From: JACRAO01 sp964490895
Lineage (GTDB): Bacteria > Bdellovibrionota > UBA1018
Assembly (NCBI GenBank): GCA_964490895.1
Contig: CAZBEI010000125.1
Span: forward strand, 1-11,793
Reading direction: 5' to 3'
DNA: 11,793 nucleotides
The notes beneath the pieces are model-generated. The model saw only the letters and a list, made by a program, of their open reading frames with translations. It ran no database searches and had not been told where the DNA came from. Position 1 is the first letter of the stretch. Every line of letters begins with the position of its first letter. Shown here in pieces: positions 1 through 5,367 of the stretch. A program made the translations under genes and the position numbers.

Positions 1-125
1 ATAATGTATAATAAATAGACACCCGTTCTATCGAAGTTCGCTTTTTTTCTCAATCCCCTAAGCCCCTTACACCGCTGAGAGCTTCGACCCCCTAATTTGA
101 GTGGGTGTCAAAAGGTTAGACATGC
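1..125. other. Non-coding 3' flank of the DUF4143 ATPase
   Basis: No coding signal is visible. The stretch holds a 7-bp inverted repeat, GACACCC at 18-24 and GGGTGTC at 103-109. It also holds the first copy of a 17-bp motif, TCAAAAGGTTAGACATG at 108-124, which is repeated with two changes at 1901-1917. In both places the motif lies at the 3' end of a DUF4143 ATPase or ATPase relic read on the minus strand. Confidence 0.5.
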
Positions 126-1265
126 TTAGACGCTCAAATACCTCTCGATATGAGTTAAAAACTCCACAAGTGGAATAATTTCAATTTGAGATCGATTTAG
201 TTTTTTAGTCCCACTATAAAGAAAATAAGCTTTGGCCATGGGGTAGTCTTCCATAAATAATTTGAGCGGTTTTAATTCACTATCCATGAGAGTAGAAGAG
301 CTCTTGACTTCAATCGCAATAAAGCCTTTTTCGCCGTATAAGATAAAATCAACTTCCAAACCAGATTTAGTTCTCCAATAATAGATCTCGTAATCTAAAT
401 TTTTATAAGCATTAATAGCCTTAAGTTCCTGCAAAACAAGCGTTTCTACAGCAGCACCGTTAATTTCAGTGACAGAGTCTAGAGGTCCTCTGGGCCTTAA
501 TGTTTGATATATACCCACATCAAAAAAATAAAATTTACGGTGAGCTACCAGTTCTCTTTTTGCTCTTTTTGTAAACACTGGAATCTCGTAAGAAAGCAGT
601 AAGTCTTGCAAAATAGAAAAATAATCTTCGACCACTTTGCGATGAATTGAACACTCTCTTGAGATATTTGAAATATTTAAAACAGCCCCCTGAGAAAAAC
701 TAGCTGCTTCTAAAAATCTGGCAAAATTACCTAAGTTTCTCACCAGACCTTCTTGCTGTACTTCTTCCTTAAGAAATGTCTCTACATAGCTGCTTAAAAA
801 GCTTTTGGGATCTAGGTCTATACAAGCTTTTGGCAAATGTCCAAATTGAATTGATTTTTTTAAATTAAAATCACTTCCTAATTCTGAGGCAGTCAATGGA
901 AACATATACTTTGTATAAGCTCTTCCCGCCAACAAGTTAACACCTTTTTGTCTGAGTTTTCGGGCACTAGACCCCGTTAAAATAAATGTATATTTATTAT
1001 TCTCTATTAAACGGTGAACTTCGTTTAATAGTTCTGGAACTTTTTGAACCTCATCTAAAACAATGTAACCTTTAAAATTATTTGGAATTATTTCTTCAAT
1101 TCTTTCCGGATGACTGAGCAACCGGGAAAAAGTTTCTGATTCTAACAAATCAATATAAATGGCATTTGAATAATGCCCTTTGACCCAATGAGATTTTCCT
1201 GTCCCCCTCGGACCAAACAAAAAAAAGGAGTGCTCATGGGGTGGCTGGAATAGCCTTGTATACAT
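126..1265 (-). CDS. AAA family ATPase with C-terminal DUF4143 domain
   Basis: The 379-residue protein has the normal length and layout of the AAA_14/DUF4143 family. Walker A is GPRGTGKS at 18-25, Walker B IVLDEVQ at 68-74, and a sensor-like TGSSARKLR lies at 97-105. The C-terminal half is DUF4143; GLEVDF (302-307) followed by AIEVK (317-321) resembles a PD-(D/E)xK nuclease core with its acidic and lysine residues kept. Members are very common, often in many copies per genome and near toxin-antitoxin genes; their molecular role is not well established. The ATG at 1265 fits the family start (MYxRL...FFLFGPRGTGKS). No strong ribosome site is seen; GAGG lies about 12 nt upstream. A TATAAT on the minus strand at 1292-1297 sits next to an inverted repeat. 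A related gene relic lies at 1901-2055. Family call is firm, function is not. Confidence 0.9.
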   Translation of the reverse strand: MYTRLFQPPHEHSFFLFGPRGTGKSHWVKGHYSNAIYIDLLESETFSRLLSHPERIEEIIPNNFKGYIVLDEVQKVPELLNEVHRLIENNKYTFILTGSSARKLRQKGVNLLAGRAYTKYMFPLTASELGSDFNLKKSIQFGHLPKACIDLDPKSFLSSYVETFLKEEVQQEGLVRNLGNFARFLEAASFSQGAVLNISNISRECSIHRKVVEDYFSILQDLLLSYEIPVFTKRAKRELVAHRKFYFFDVGIYQTLRPRGPLDSVTEINGAAVETLVLQELKAINAYKNLDYEIYYWRTKSGLEVDFILYGEKGFIAIEVKSSSTLMDSELKPLKLFMEDYPMAKAYFLYSGTKKLNRSQIEIIPLVEFLTHIERYLSV

Positions 1266-1291
1266 ATGCTTAAGAGGCCTCTAGTGAGGAT

Positions 1292-1341
1292 ATTATATTT
1301 TTTACACCATAAAGTCCATTTTATTGTCTTTTTTGGACTTT
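1292..1341 (-). promoter_or_regulatory. Putative promoter and operator of the DUF4143 ATPase
   Basis: Reading the minus strand, TATAAT occupies 1297-1292. An 8-bp inverted repeat, AAAGTCCA at 1311-1318 and TGGACTTT at 1334-1341, lies just upstream. TGGACT at 1318-1313 could act as a poor -35 with a short 15-bp spacer. A third arm of similar sequence, GGTCCA, is at 1345-1350. The layout would suit repression by a palindrome-binding protein, but nothing identifies that protein. Confidence 0.35.
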
Positions 1342-1418
1342 GTGGGTCCAAATTTACCAAGACACCATGCCAGGCTTAGTTTCTGCTACAGACGAGCACT
1401 AGGAACAGAATTGTATGA

Positions 1419-1628
1419 TTAGGCGGCCTTTTTATGTGTCAGCCCGTTTTTTACTAACTTTAAGTGAGGTGCCAATTTTTGAATTGAAAGAATTTCAATG
1501 CCCAATATTTCTCCTGTTTTATCAATATCCACTAGCATGCCTGGCTTGATCTCGATGGTTTTAGCAATAGTTCCCTTTTTAAGCTGAATATAAGCAATAT
1601 CTAAATGAGTATTTTTTACTATTTTCAT
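1419..1628 (-). CDS. DUF2283 family small protein, possible antitoxin
   Basis: This 69-residue protein matches the DUF2283 pattern: an early D-x-A-Y-I-x-L strand (residues 10-16), then a central VDIDKTGEILGIEIL segment (33-47). The family is small, mostly beta, and frequently found directly next to DUF4258 genes, as here, where the DUF4258 stop codon lies 2 nt before the ATG. An AAAGGGA sequence inside the end of the DUF4258 gene gives a good ribosome site about 8 nt before the ATG. The tight spacing suggests one transcript. Pairing with a RelE-like fold protein suggests an antitoxin-like role; this is inferred from context only, and the gene order (toxin-like first) would be the reverse of classical systems. 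Confidence 0.75.
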   Translation of the reverse strand: MKIVKNTHLDIAYIQLKKGTIAKTIEIKPGMLVDIDKTGEILGIEILSIQKLAPHLKLVKNGLTHKKAA

Positions 1629-1630
1629 CT

Positions 1631-1861
1631 TTAAATCCCTTTCCAGTAAGCAGTAATAATAATAGCTCTGTGTGCTTGTTCTAAAAAAATGACCTCAAGA
1701 GTTTTATTTCCAAATTTAAGATTTTTTGTTTTTCTCCCATTGATATCTAAGTGAGTGATGAAACCCTGGAGCAAACAAATCCTAATTTGAGATCTTGTTA
1801 TTCGCCGTTCTTTTATTCTTTGCTTTGCGTGATCGGATAGCAAAATTTCTAAAAAAGACAC
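1631..1861 (-). CDS. DUF4258 family small protein, RelE/BrnT-like toxin candidate
   Basis: The 76-residue product contains the DUF4258 signature: LSDHAKQRIKERRI near the N-terminus, then short strands ending in AIIITAYWKG. DUF4258 is thought to share the RelE/ParE/BrnT toxin fold, and the gene is coupled to a DUF2283 partner. The start is uncertain: the longest version uses GTG at 1861, but a TATAAT on the minus strand at 1876-1871 would place the transcript start at about 1864. That makes the TTG seven codons later (1843), which gives the family-typical MLSDHAKQR start, a fair alternative. No strong ribosome site precedes either. Basic residues are frequent (Lys/Arg), fitting an RNA-binding role, but toxicity is not shown by the sequence. 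Confidence 0.7.
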   Translation of the reverse strand: MSFLEILLSDHAKQRIKERRITRSQIRICLLQGFITHLDINGRKTKNLKFGNKTLEVIFLEQAHRAIIITAYWKGI

Positions 1862-1870
1862 AGTGAGGGA

Positions 1871-1876
1871 ATTATA
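1871..1876 (-). promoter_or_regulatory. -10 element for the DUF4258/DUF2283 pair
   Basis: A perfect TATAAT on the minus strand lies 10 nt before the GTG of the DUF4258 gene. No good -35 is seen at normal spacing; the nearest TTGACT is 22 bp upstream. The call rests on the -10 and its position only. Confidence 0.35.
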
Positions 1877-1900
1877 TCGTCTGGAGCCTAAATTTACTAG

Positions 1901-1917
1901 TCAAAAGGTCAGGCATG
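1901..1917. repeat. Second copy of the 17-bp ATPase 3'-flank motif
   Basis: TCAAAAGGTCAGGCATG differs from the copy at 108-124 in two of 17 positions. On the minus strand both copies directly follow the coding end of a DUF4143 ATPase or its relic. Confidence 0.6.
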
Positions 1918-2055
1918 TCACTATCCCTTCCGCCCAAGGTAAGATCGAAATCCCTTCTATCTCATAAGCATTGGGGGCACCCCCCTGGGGCCAAATAAGA
2001 ACGTGCTTCTCGAATTCCCCAAGAGGGTCAGTAAGTTGAGTGCTCTATTATACAT
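1901..2055 (-). pseudogene. Relic of a second DUF4143 ATPase with a large internal deletion
   Basis: Read on the minus strand from an ATG at 2055, the first codons give MYNRALNLL..., continuing to STFLFGPRGV. This matches the start of the intact ATPase (MYTRL...SFFLFGPRGTGKS) up to the Walker A loop. The reading then leaves the family and stops at 1957-1959. In another frame the following bases read YEIEGISILPW, which resembles the usual end of DUF4143 ATPases (the intact copy has SQIEIIPLVEF). The stretch ends in a 17-bp motif at 1901-1917 that also follows the intact copy. So a roughly 1.1-kb gene appears reduced to about 150 bp, joined near the G/C-run at 1972-1986. The N-terminal match is convincing; the C-terminal match is weaker. 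Confidence 0.7.
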
Positions 2056-2103
2056 AAGTAATACTTCTAATTTATAATATATATCAGGAGTACTGCTTAT
2101 GTA
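2051..2103. promoter_or_regulatory. 15-bp imperfect inverted repeat flanking a -10 box
   Basis: TACATAAGTAATACT (2051-2065) and AGTACTGCTTATGTA (2089-2103) pair at 13 of 15 positions across a 23-bp AT-rich spacer. The spacer carries TATAAT on the plus strand at 2073-2078. The left arm contains the minus-strand ATG of the ATPase relic (2055). The right arm contains a plus-strand ATG at 2099-2101 that has a good ribosome site (AGGAG, 2086-2090) but is followed at once by TAA. It probably served as a shared or former operator. Confidence 0.55.
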
Positions 2104-2134
2104 AATCCAATTTTTTTATGATTAAAACACTCTA

Positions 2135-2326
2135 TTGAGAGACCCCATCGTGAGGGAGATAGCAAAGATTGTGCCTTTTAAAACCCATGAATCACAGACA
2201 TTGTCCGAAAGATTAACTCAACTAGAAAATGCCGGTCTTTTGGTCCGCAACAAAGGAGATCTTTCTAAAGTGATCACACAAGAAAGACCTGGAGCTTTAA
2301 TGCGATTTATTAAGGATCGAGATTGA
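2135..2326 (+). CDS. Truncated Phd/VapB-type antitoxin
   Basis: The 63-residue product resembles only the second half of a Phd-like antitoxin. PIVREIAKIVPF matches the usual end of the Phd fold (PVARIVP), and RLTQLENAGLLVRNKGDLSK...GALMRFIKDRD matches the toxin-binding tail common to vapB genes paired with PIN toxins. The usual ~30-residue N-terminal DNA-binding part is missing. The only start in this frame is TTG at 2135, because TAA stands at 2123-2125; no clear ribosome site precedes it. Further upstream in the same frame an ATG with a good AGGAG is followed directly by TAA. The gene overlaps vapC by 3 nt (TTGA), so translation is likely coupled. It might still neutralise its toxin while having lost autoregulation, or it may be decaying. 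Confidence 0.6.
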   Translation: MRDPIVREIAKIVPFKTHESQTLSERLTQLENAGLLVRNKGDLSKVITQERPGALMRFIKDRD

Positions 2327-2718
2327 AAGTCGCCTATATTGACACCTCTGTGTTTGTAGCGGTTTTATTTGAAGAACAAAAAGACAAACACGCTCTAGCT
2401 CAACTCGAACTGTTTGATGAGTGTGTGACCTCTTTTTTAACAGAAGCAGAACTGTACTCTGTGTGCAAACGAGAAAAGGTAGAACTTGACACTGCCAAGT
2501 CTATTTTAAATGCAATTACTTTTATCGGACAAGAGTCGAGTCTTGCAATACAGTACCGATCTTTATTTGAAATGGGCCACTTAAGAGGGGCAGATGCCTT
2601 TCATTTAGCCACTGCGCTTTATTTAAGCCCAAAGAGAAATGAACTTACTTTTTTTTCATTAGATCAGAATCAAATTAAAATAGCGCAAAAGCTTGGCTTT
2701 AAAGTTTTGACGGAATAA
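2323..2718 (+). CDS. vapC: PIN-domain ribonuclease toxin, VapC family
   Basis: This 131-residue protein is a full-length PIN domain. The acidic active-site residues are visible: D7 in YIDTS, E43 in TEAEL, D91 in RGADAFHLATA, and D114 in FFSLDQNQ. VapC toxins are Mg-dependent endoribonucleases that cut tRNA or rRNA in the cytoplasm and are restrained by the VapB encoded just upstream. The start is TTG at 2323 inside the TTGA overlap with the antitoxin; an in-frame TAA at 2311-2313 rules out an earlier one and no early ATG exists. All catalytic positions are kept, so the toxin seems active and must still be controlled, although the antitoxin is short. A hairpin with a T-rich tract follows. Confidence 0.88.
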   Translation: MKVAYIDTSVFVAVLFEEQKDKHALAQLELFDECVTSFLTEAELYSVCKREKVELDTAKSILNAITFIGQESSLAIQYRSLFEMGHLRGADAFHLATALYLSPKRNELTFFSLDQNQIKIAQKLGFKVLTE

Positions 2719-2836
2719 AAGCATAGGTTGATTGATAAAGTCAGTCAAAAGAGCTTATTCTAGCGTTCTACCAACAAATTGTTCTGACATAAGGCAGTAT
2801 TTCTCTAAATTTCCGCTTATCCTAGTAAAATATATC

Positions 2837-2880
2837 AAGATAAGCAAAATTTTAAAGAGATTTAGCTTATCTTTTTATTT
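2837..2880 (+). terminator. Rho-independent terminator after vapC
   Basis: AAGATAAGC (2837-2845) pairs perfectly with GCTTATCTT (2865-2873), followed by TTATTTT. The loop is 19 nt and may pair partly. The stem is AT-rich, so strength is moderate. The rest of 2719-2962 shows no coding signal; another GCTTATC occurs near 2813. Confidence 0.5.
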
Positions 2881-2962
2881 TAGGTGATTTTAAGCTCAAA
2901 TTACCCTTTACAAACCCCCATTGGATCAGTTAACCCTTGTTGAATCAACAAAAGGAGAACTC

Positions 2963-3133
2963 ATGTCAAACGAAAATCAGCCTGCAAGCTCAGAAGCTTA
3001 TTGCGTCAAATGTAAAGCCAAAAAAAACATGAAAGACGCTCAAAACGTCACCATGAAAAATGGACGCAATGCCCTCCAAGGAAAATGCGAAACCTGCGGA
3101 ACAGGGATGTATAAAATCTTAGGTAAGAAGTAA
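2963..3133 (+). CDS. DUF5679 zinc-ribbon protein
   Basis: This 56-residue protein carries two Cys pairs, CVKC and CETC, and the segment MKDAQNVTMKNGRNALQGKC, which is the pattern of DUF5679. In other proteins this domain is fused to topoisomerase I or stands alone next to housekeeping genes. It most likely binds one zinc ion through the four cysteines; nucleic-acid binding is an inference. The ATG at 2963 was chosen because AAAGGAG lies 5 nt upstream; an in-frame TTG at 2921 would add 14 unconserved residues. The trmB start is 16 nt after its stop, so the two genes are probably cotranscribed. Confidence 0.8.
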   Translation: MSNENQPASSEAYCVKCKAKKNMKDAQNVTMKNGRNALQGKCETCGTGMYKILGKK

Positions 3134-3149
3134 GCCCACTATAAGCCCT

Positions 3150-3875
3150 ATGGAGCCCACCTTAGCTTCAGCTCCATTATACAGGCGCTCTACCACTGAC
3201 CCCGAATTTAAATACCCTCCCTCTCGAAATCTATACTGTAAAAAGCTAAAAGAGTTCGAAGGACGGTGTTTTTCAGACCAAGAGACTGAGCACTATAGAG
3301 GCCAGTGGAGAAAAAAGTTCCAAAAAAATCTACCTTTATTTGTAGAGTTAGGCTGTAATGGGGGCCATGTCCTCATCGAATGGGCCATAAAAAATCCGGA
3401 CAAACTCTATCTTGGAATCGACTGGAAGTTTAAACAAATTTATCGCGCTACAGAGAAAGCACGGAAACGCGACTTAGAAAATCTCCTTTTTTTGCGCGCC
3501 AATCAAGAACGACTCCCTTTTATTTTTGGCCCTGAAGAAATCGATCAGCTTTTTCTTTTCTTTCCAGATCCTTGGGAAAAAAACCCACAACGTAAAAAAA
3601 GATTTGTAACTCCAGAGCGACTGAAAGAAATCGCACTACTTGTAAAGCCAGGGGGGAGGCTTGAAATCAAAACCGACCATGAGGATTATTTTGAGTGGAT
3701 GATTCGCTCCACAAAACAAGCGAGTTCGCACTGGAAAGTCATCCTACAAACAAAAGACCTTTATCAGGGCCACCCAGAGCCTAAAAACCTAAAAATCCCA
3801 GAAATCACACTTTTCGAAAAAGTTTTTATCCTACAGGGAAAGCCCATTCATCGGATGATTTTAGAAAAAATCTAA
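3150..3875 (+). CDS. trmB: tRNA (guanine-N7-)-methyltransferase TrmB
   Basis: TrmB methylates guanosine 46 of the tRNA variable loop using S-adenosylmethionine. The 241-residue sequence shows the family marks in order: the SAM-binding ELGCNGG at 66-72, GID at 89-91, FPDPW at 138-142 followed by a basic RKKRF, the TDHEDY segment at 175-180, and T220-x-F222-E223 near the C-terminus. Length is normal. The start ATG at 3150 has no obvious ribosome site, so translation may depend on the DUF5679 gene ending 16 nt upstream. The gene converges on the AbiEii-like toxin gene, with only 3 nt between their stop codons, and I see no terminator there. Confidence 0.93.
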   Translation: MEPTLASAPLYRRSTTDPEFKYPPSRNLYCKKLKEFEGRCFSDQETEHYRGQWRKKFQKNLPLFVELGCNGGHVLIEWAIKNPDKLYLGIDWKFKQIYRATEKARKRDLENLLFLRANQERLPFIFGPEEIDQLFLFFPDPWEKNPQRKKRFVTPERLKEIALLVKPGGRLEIKTDHEDYFEWMIRSTKQASSHWKVILQTKDLYQGHPEPKNLKIPEITLFEKVFILQGKPIHRMILEKI

Positions 3876-3878
3876 TGA

Positions 3879-4634
3879 CTACCGCATTTTCTTGATCGTT
3901 TTAACTAAATCTGAAAGCGAAGAAATAGATTTTTTTCTCATGAACAAACTGAGCTGTAAGAGCAGATTTTTTCTAAAATCCTGTATCTGTCGAAAAATTT
4001 CTCTCTTGCTAATCTTAGGATCTAATGAAAAATCACAAGAATCTTCTTTCAAAATCGCACCTGAGAGAGAAAGCAAAATAGCTTCTAAATGGACACCCAA
4101 ATCTATTTCCTGACCTGCAGTAATAAGTTCAGAGAGTGGCTTATTTCCAAATTCCTGGGAAAGCCAAATAAGATCATAAAGATCTTTTTCGCTACAACGG
4201 CTAACCAGCGTGGCTGATTTCATCTTAAGCAGTGTGATCAAATGGGGCACTCGAATATTAAAATCTAACAAAATACCTGGATCTAAACGAAATAGATTCT
4301 CGTCCTTTACAACAGCGACAGTAAAATAACTCTTCTCGAATTGCACCGTAGTGTGAAAATATTGTGAACTCTCATAGGTTTGGTCAAACTCTACACCTAA
4401 ACTTTTAAGTGAACGTACCGCTAAAACCGTCGCTTTATGAGCCCAATCAGACTGTGTAAAAAGATCAAGGTCTTCTGATTTTCTGTGACCGGCATAAAAT
4501 CCAGAAAGCGCTGTGCCTCCAACTAACATACAGGCTTCTATTTTTTGATCAAATACATGACAAAGAGCCTGCCATAGCAATGGACTGAGTACCCTCTTTG
4601 CTAAATGAGTTTGAGGTTTTTTTGGAGATTCCAT
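3879..4634 (-). CDS. AbiEii/AbiGii-type nucleotidyltransferase toxin
   Basis: The 251-residue protein carries the nucleotidyltransferase signature of AbiEii: GGTAL at 39-43 followed by HRKSEDLDLF at 50-59, giving the catalytic D55-x-D57 pair. A second motif, LKMKSATLVSR (136-146), precedes KDLYDL (150-155), also typical. AbiEii-like enzymes act as toxins of type IV toxin-antitoxin and phage-abortive systems; relatives such as MenT add nucleotides to tRNA. The target here is unknown. The start ATG at 4634 overlaps the last 34 nt of the upstream HTH gene, as expected for a coupled antitoxin-toxin pair. The partner is an XRE-like HTH protein rather than the classical winged-helix AbiEi, so this is a variant organisation. 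Confidence 0.85.
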   Translation of the reverse strand: MESPKKPQTHLAKRVLSPLLWQALCHVFDQKIEACMLVGGTALSGFYAGHRKSEDLDLFTQSDWAHKATVLAVRSLKSLGVEFDQTYESSQYFHTTVQFEKSYFTVAVVKDENLFRLDPGILLDFNIRVPHLITLLKMKSATLVSRCSEKDLYDLIWLSQEFGNKPLSELITAGQEIDLGVHLEAILLSLSGAILKEDSCDFSLDPKISKREIFRQIQDFRKNLLLQLSLFMRKKSISSLSDLVKTIKKMR

Positions 4635-5101
4635 ATTTTCTCACACTCTTGTGCACGGATGGGAAGCATCCACTTTTTATAAAGATGAAATTTCTTCCAG
4701 ATGCTTTTACCTAAGATTTGACTTGCCTTAAATAAGCCCTCCATTTGAACAAGCCTGGCAATGGCTCGCAAATCTTTTTGAACTAATGCAATCCCAAAAT
4801 CCTCTAAACCGGGGAAGAGTTTGTCCCAAAGAAAAGTGGCTTCTAGCTTTCTCCTTATTTTGTCATCACTCATGAGAGGCAAAGGTTGCGCCAGTAACTC
4901 TACCGTTAAACCCAATTTATTACACAATCGATACAAATGTTTTGACTGAACATTAATGGGCACAGTTTTACTGTGCAAGAACCACAAAGAAATGGCTTGT
5001 CTACTCAAACCTACTTTTTTAGCCAAGTCACTTTGGTTTAAGCCTCTAAGTTTCAAAACAAGATGCAAAGTCGTAGAATCCATATTCAAAGAGTAGAACA
5101 T
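4601..5101 (-). CDS. XRE-like HTH regulator, antitoxin of the AbiEii-like pair
   Basis: The protein (166 residues from the ATG at 5101) begins with a Cro/XRE-type helix-turn-helix: LNQSDLAKKVGLSRQAISLW. The C-terminal ~90 residues are helical, basic, and not recognised. It overlaps the toxin gene by 34 nt. A longer reading from the ATG at 5131 is unlikely: the TATAAT at 5118-5123 (minus strand) would place the transcript start near 5111, downstream of that codon. The ATG at 5083, giving MDSTTLHLVLK, is also possible; neither has a strong ribosome site. A perfect inverted repeat covers the promoter, so autorepression by this HTH protein is likely. The antitoxin role is inferred from gene order and overlap. 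Confidence 0.75.
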   Translation of the reverse strand: MFYSLNMDSTTLHLVLKLRGLNQSDLAKKVGLSRQAISLWFLHSKTVPINVQSKHLYRLCNKLGLTVELLAQPLPLMSDDKIRRKLEATFLWDKLFPGLEDFGIALVQKDLRAIARLVQMEGLFKASQILGKSIWKKFHLYKKWMLPIRAQECEKIWNLQKNLKLI

Positions 5102-5105
5102 TATC

Positions 5106-5137
5106 TTATTTATGTCAATTATACTTGACATAAATAA
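5106..5137 (-). promoter_or_regulatory. Promoter inside a perfect 13-bp inverted repeat (operator)
   Basis: TTATTTATGTCAA (5106-5118) and TTGACATAAATAA (5125-5137) are exact reverse complements with a 6-bp spacer. On the minus strand the centre reads TATAAT (5123-5118), a consensus -10 for the HTH-toxin pair. A -35 is weak (near 5141-5147). A dimeric HTH regulator bound here would block the promoter. Confidence 0.7.
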
Positions 5138-5155
5138 CTATAACTAGTTGATATT

Positions 5156-5175
5156 AAATAATTTTTTAATTATTT
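5156..5175 (-). terminator. AT-only hairpin at the end of the feo operon
   Basis: AAATAATT (5156-5163) and AATTATTT (5168-5175) are exact reverse complements around four bases. The hairpin overlaps the stop codon of the Cys-rich feo protein. It lacks G-C pairs, so it would be a weak terminator at best. Confidence 0.25.
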
Positions 5176-5362
5176 ACTTTCCACAAGTCCCACAGCCACC
5201 ACAAGAATGTGAATCGCCTTTGAGCCGCATCGCGAGGCTTACTTTTCCACGCTTCAATAGCCATCGAGATAAAAAAGGCGCCAGCGCAAACGAAAAAAAC
5301 TGCTTAAGTAAAAACAAACATGCAAGACCCACTAATACTAAGGCAATCCACTCCTGGTTCAT
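5174..5362 (-). CDS. FeoB-associated Cys-rich membrane protein
   Basis: This 62-residue protein has one hydrophobic segment near the N-terminus (IALVLVGLACLFLL), a basic stretch (SRWLLKRGK), and a cysteine-rich tail, CGGCGTC, just before the last two residues. This is the plan of the small proteins that follow feoB in many bacteria. Their role is unproven; the tail could bind iron or an Fe-S cluster near the FeoB pore on the cytoplasmic side. The ATG at 5362, 5 nt after the feoB stop and preceded by GGGG at a distance, is preferred; an ATG at 5377 would overlap feoB by 10 nt. It is the third gene of the feo operon. Confidence 0.75.
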   Translation of the reverse strand: MNQEWIALVLVGLACLFLLKQFFSFALAPFLSRWLLKRGKVSLAMRLKGDSHSCGGCGTCGK

Positions 5363-5367
5363 GTCTT

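Noticed and set aside
18..109. GACACCC/GGGTGTC inverted repeat as ends of a small element
   Set aside because: Only 7 bp, no target duplication and no second copy in the window; kept only as a remark in the flank entry.
1142..1360. Minus-strand 72-codon frame over the ATPase start
   Set aside because: It runs through the promoter region and out of frame into the ATPase; no recognisable protein.
5102..5131. ATG at 5131 as start of the HTH antitoxin
   Set aside because: It lies within the operator and upstream of the expected transcript start set by TATAAT at 5118-5123.
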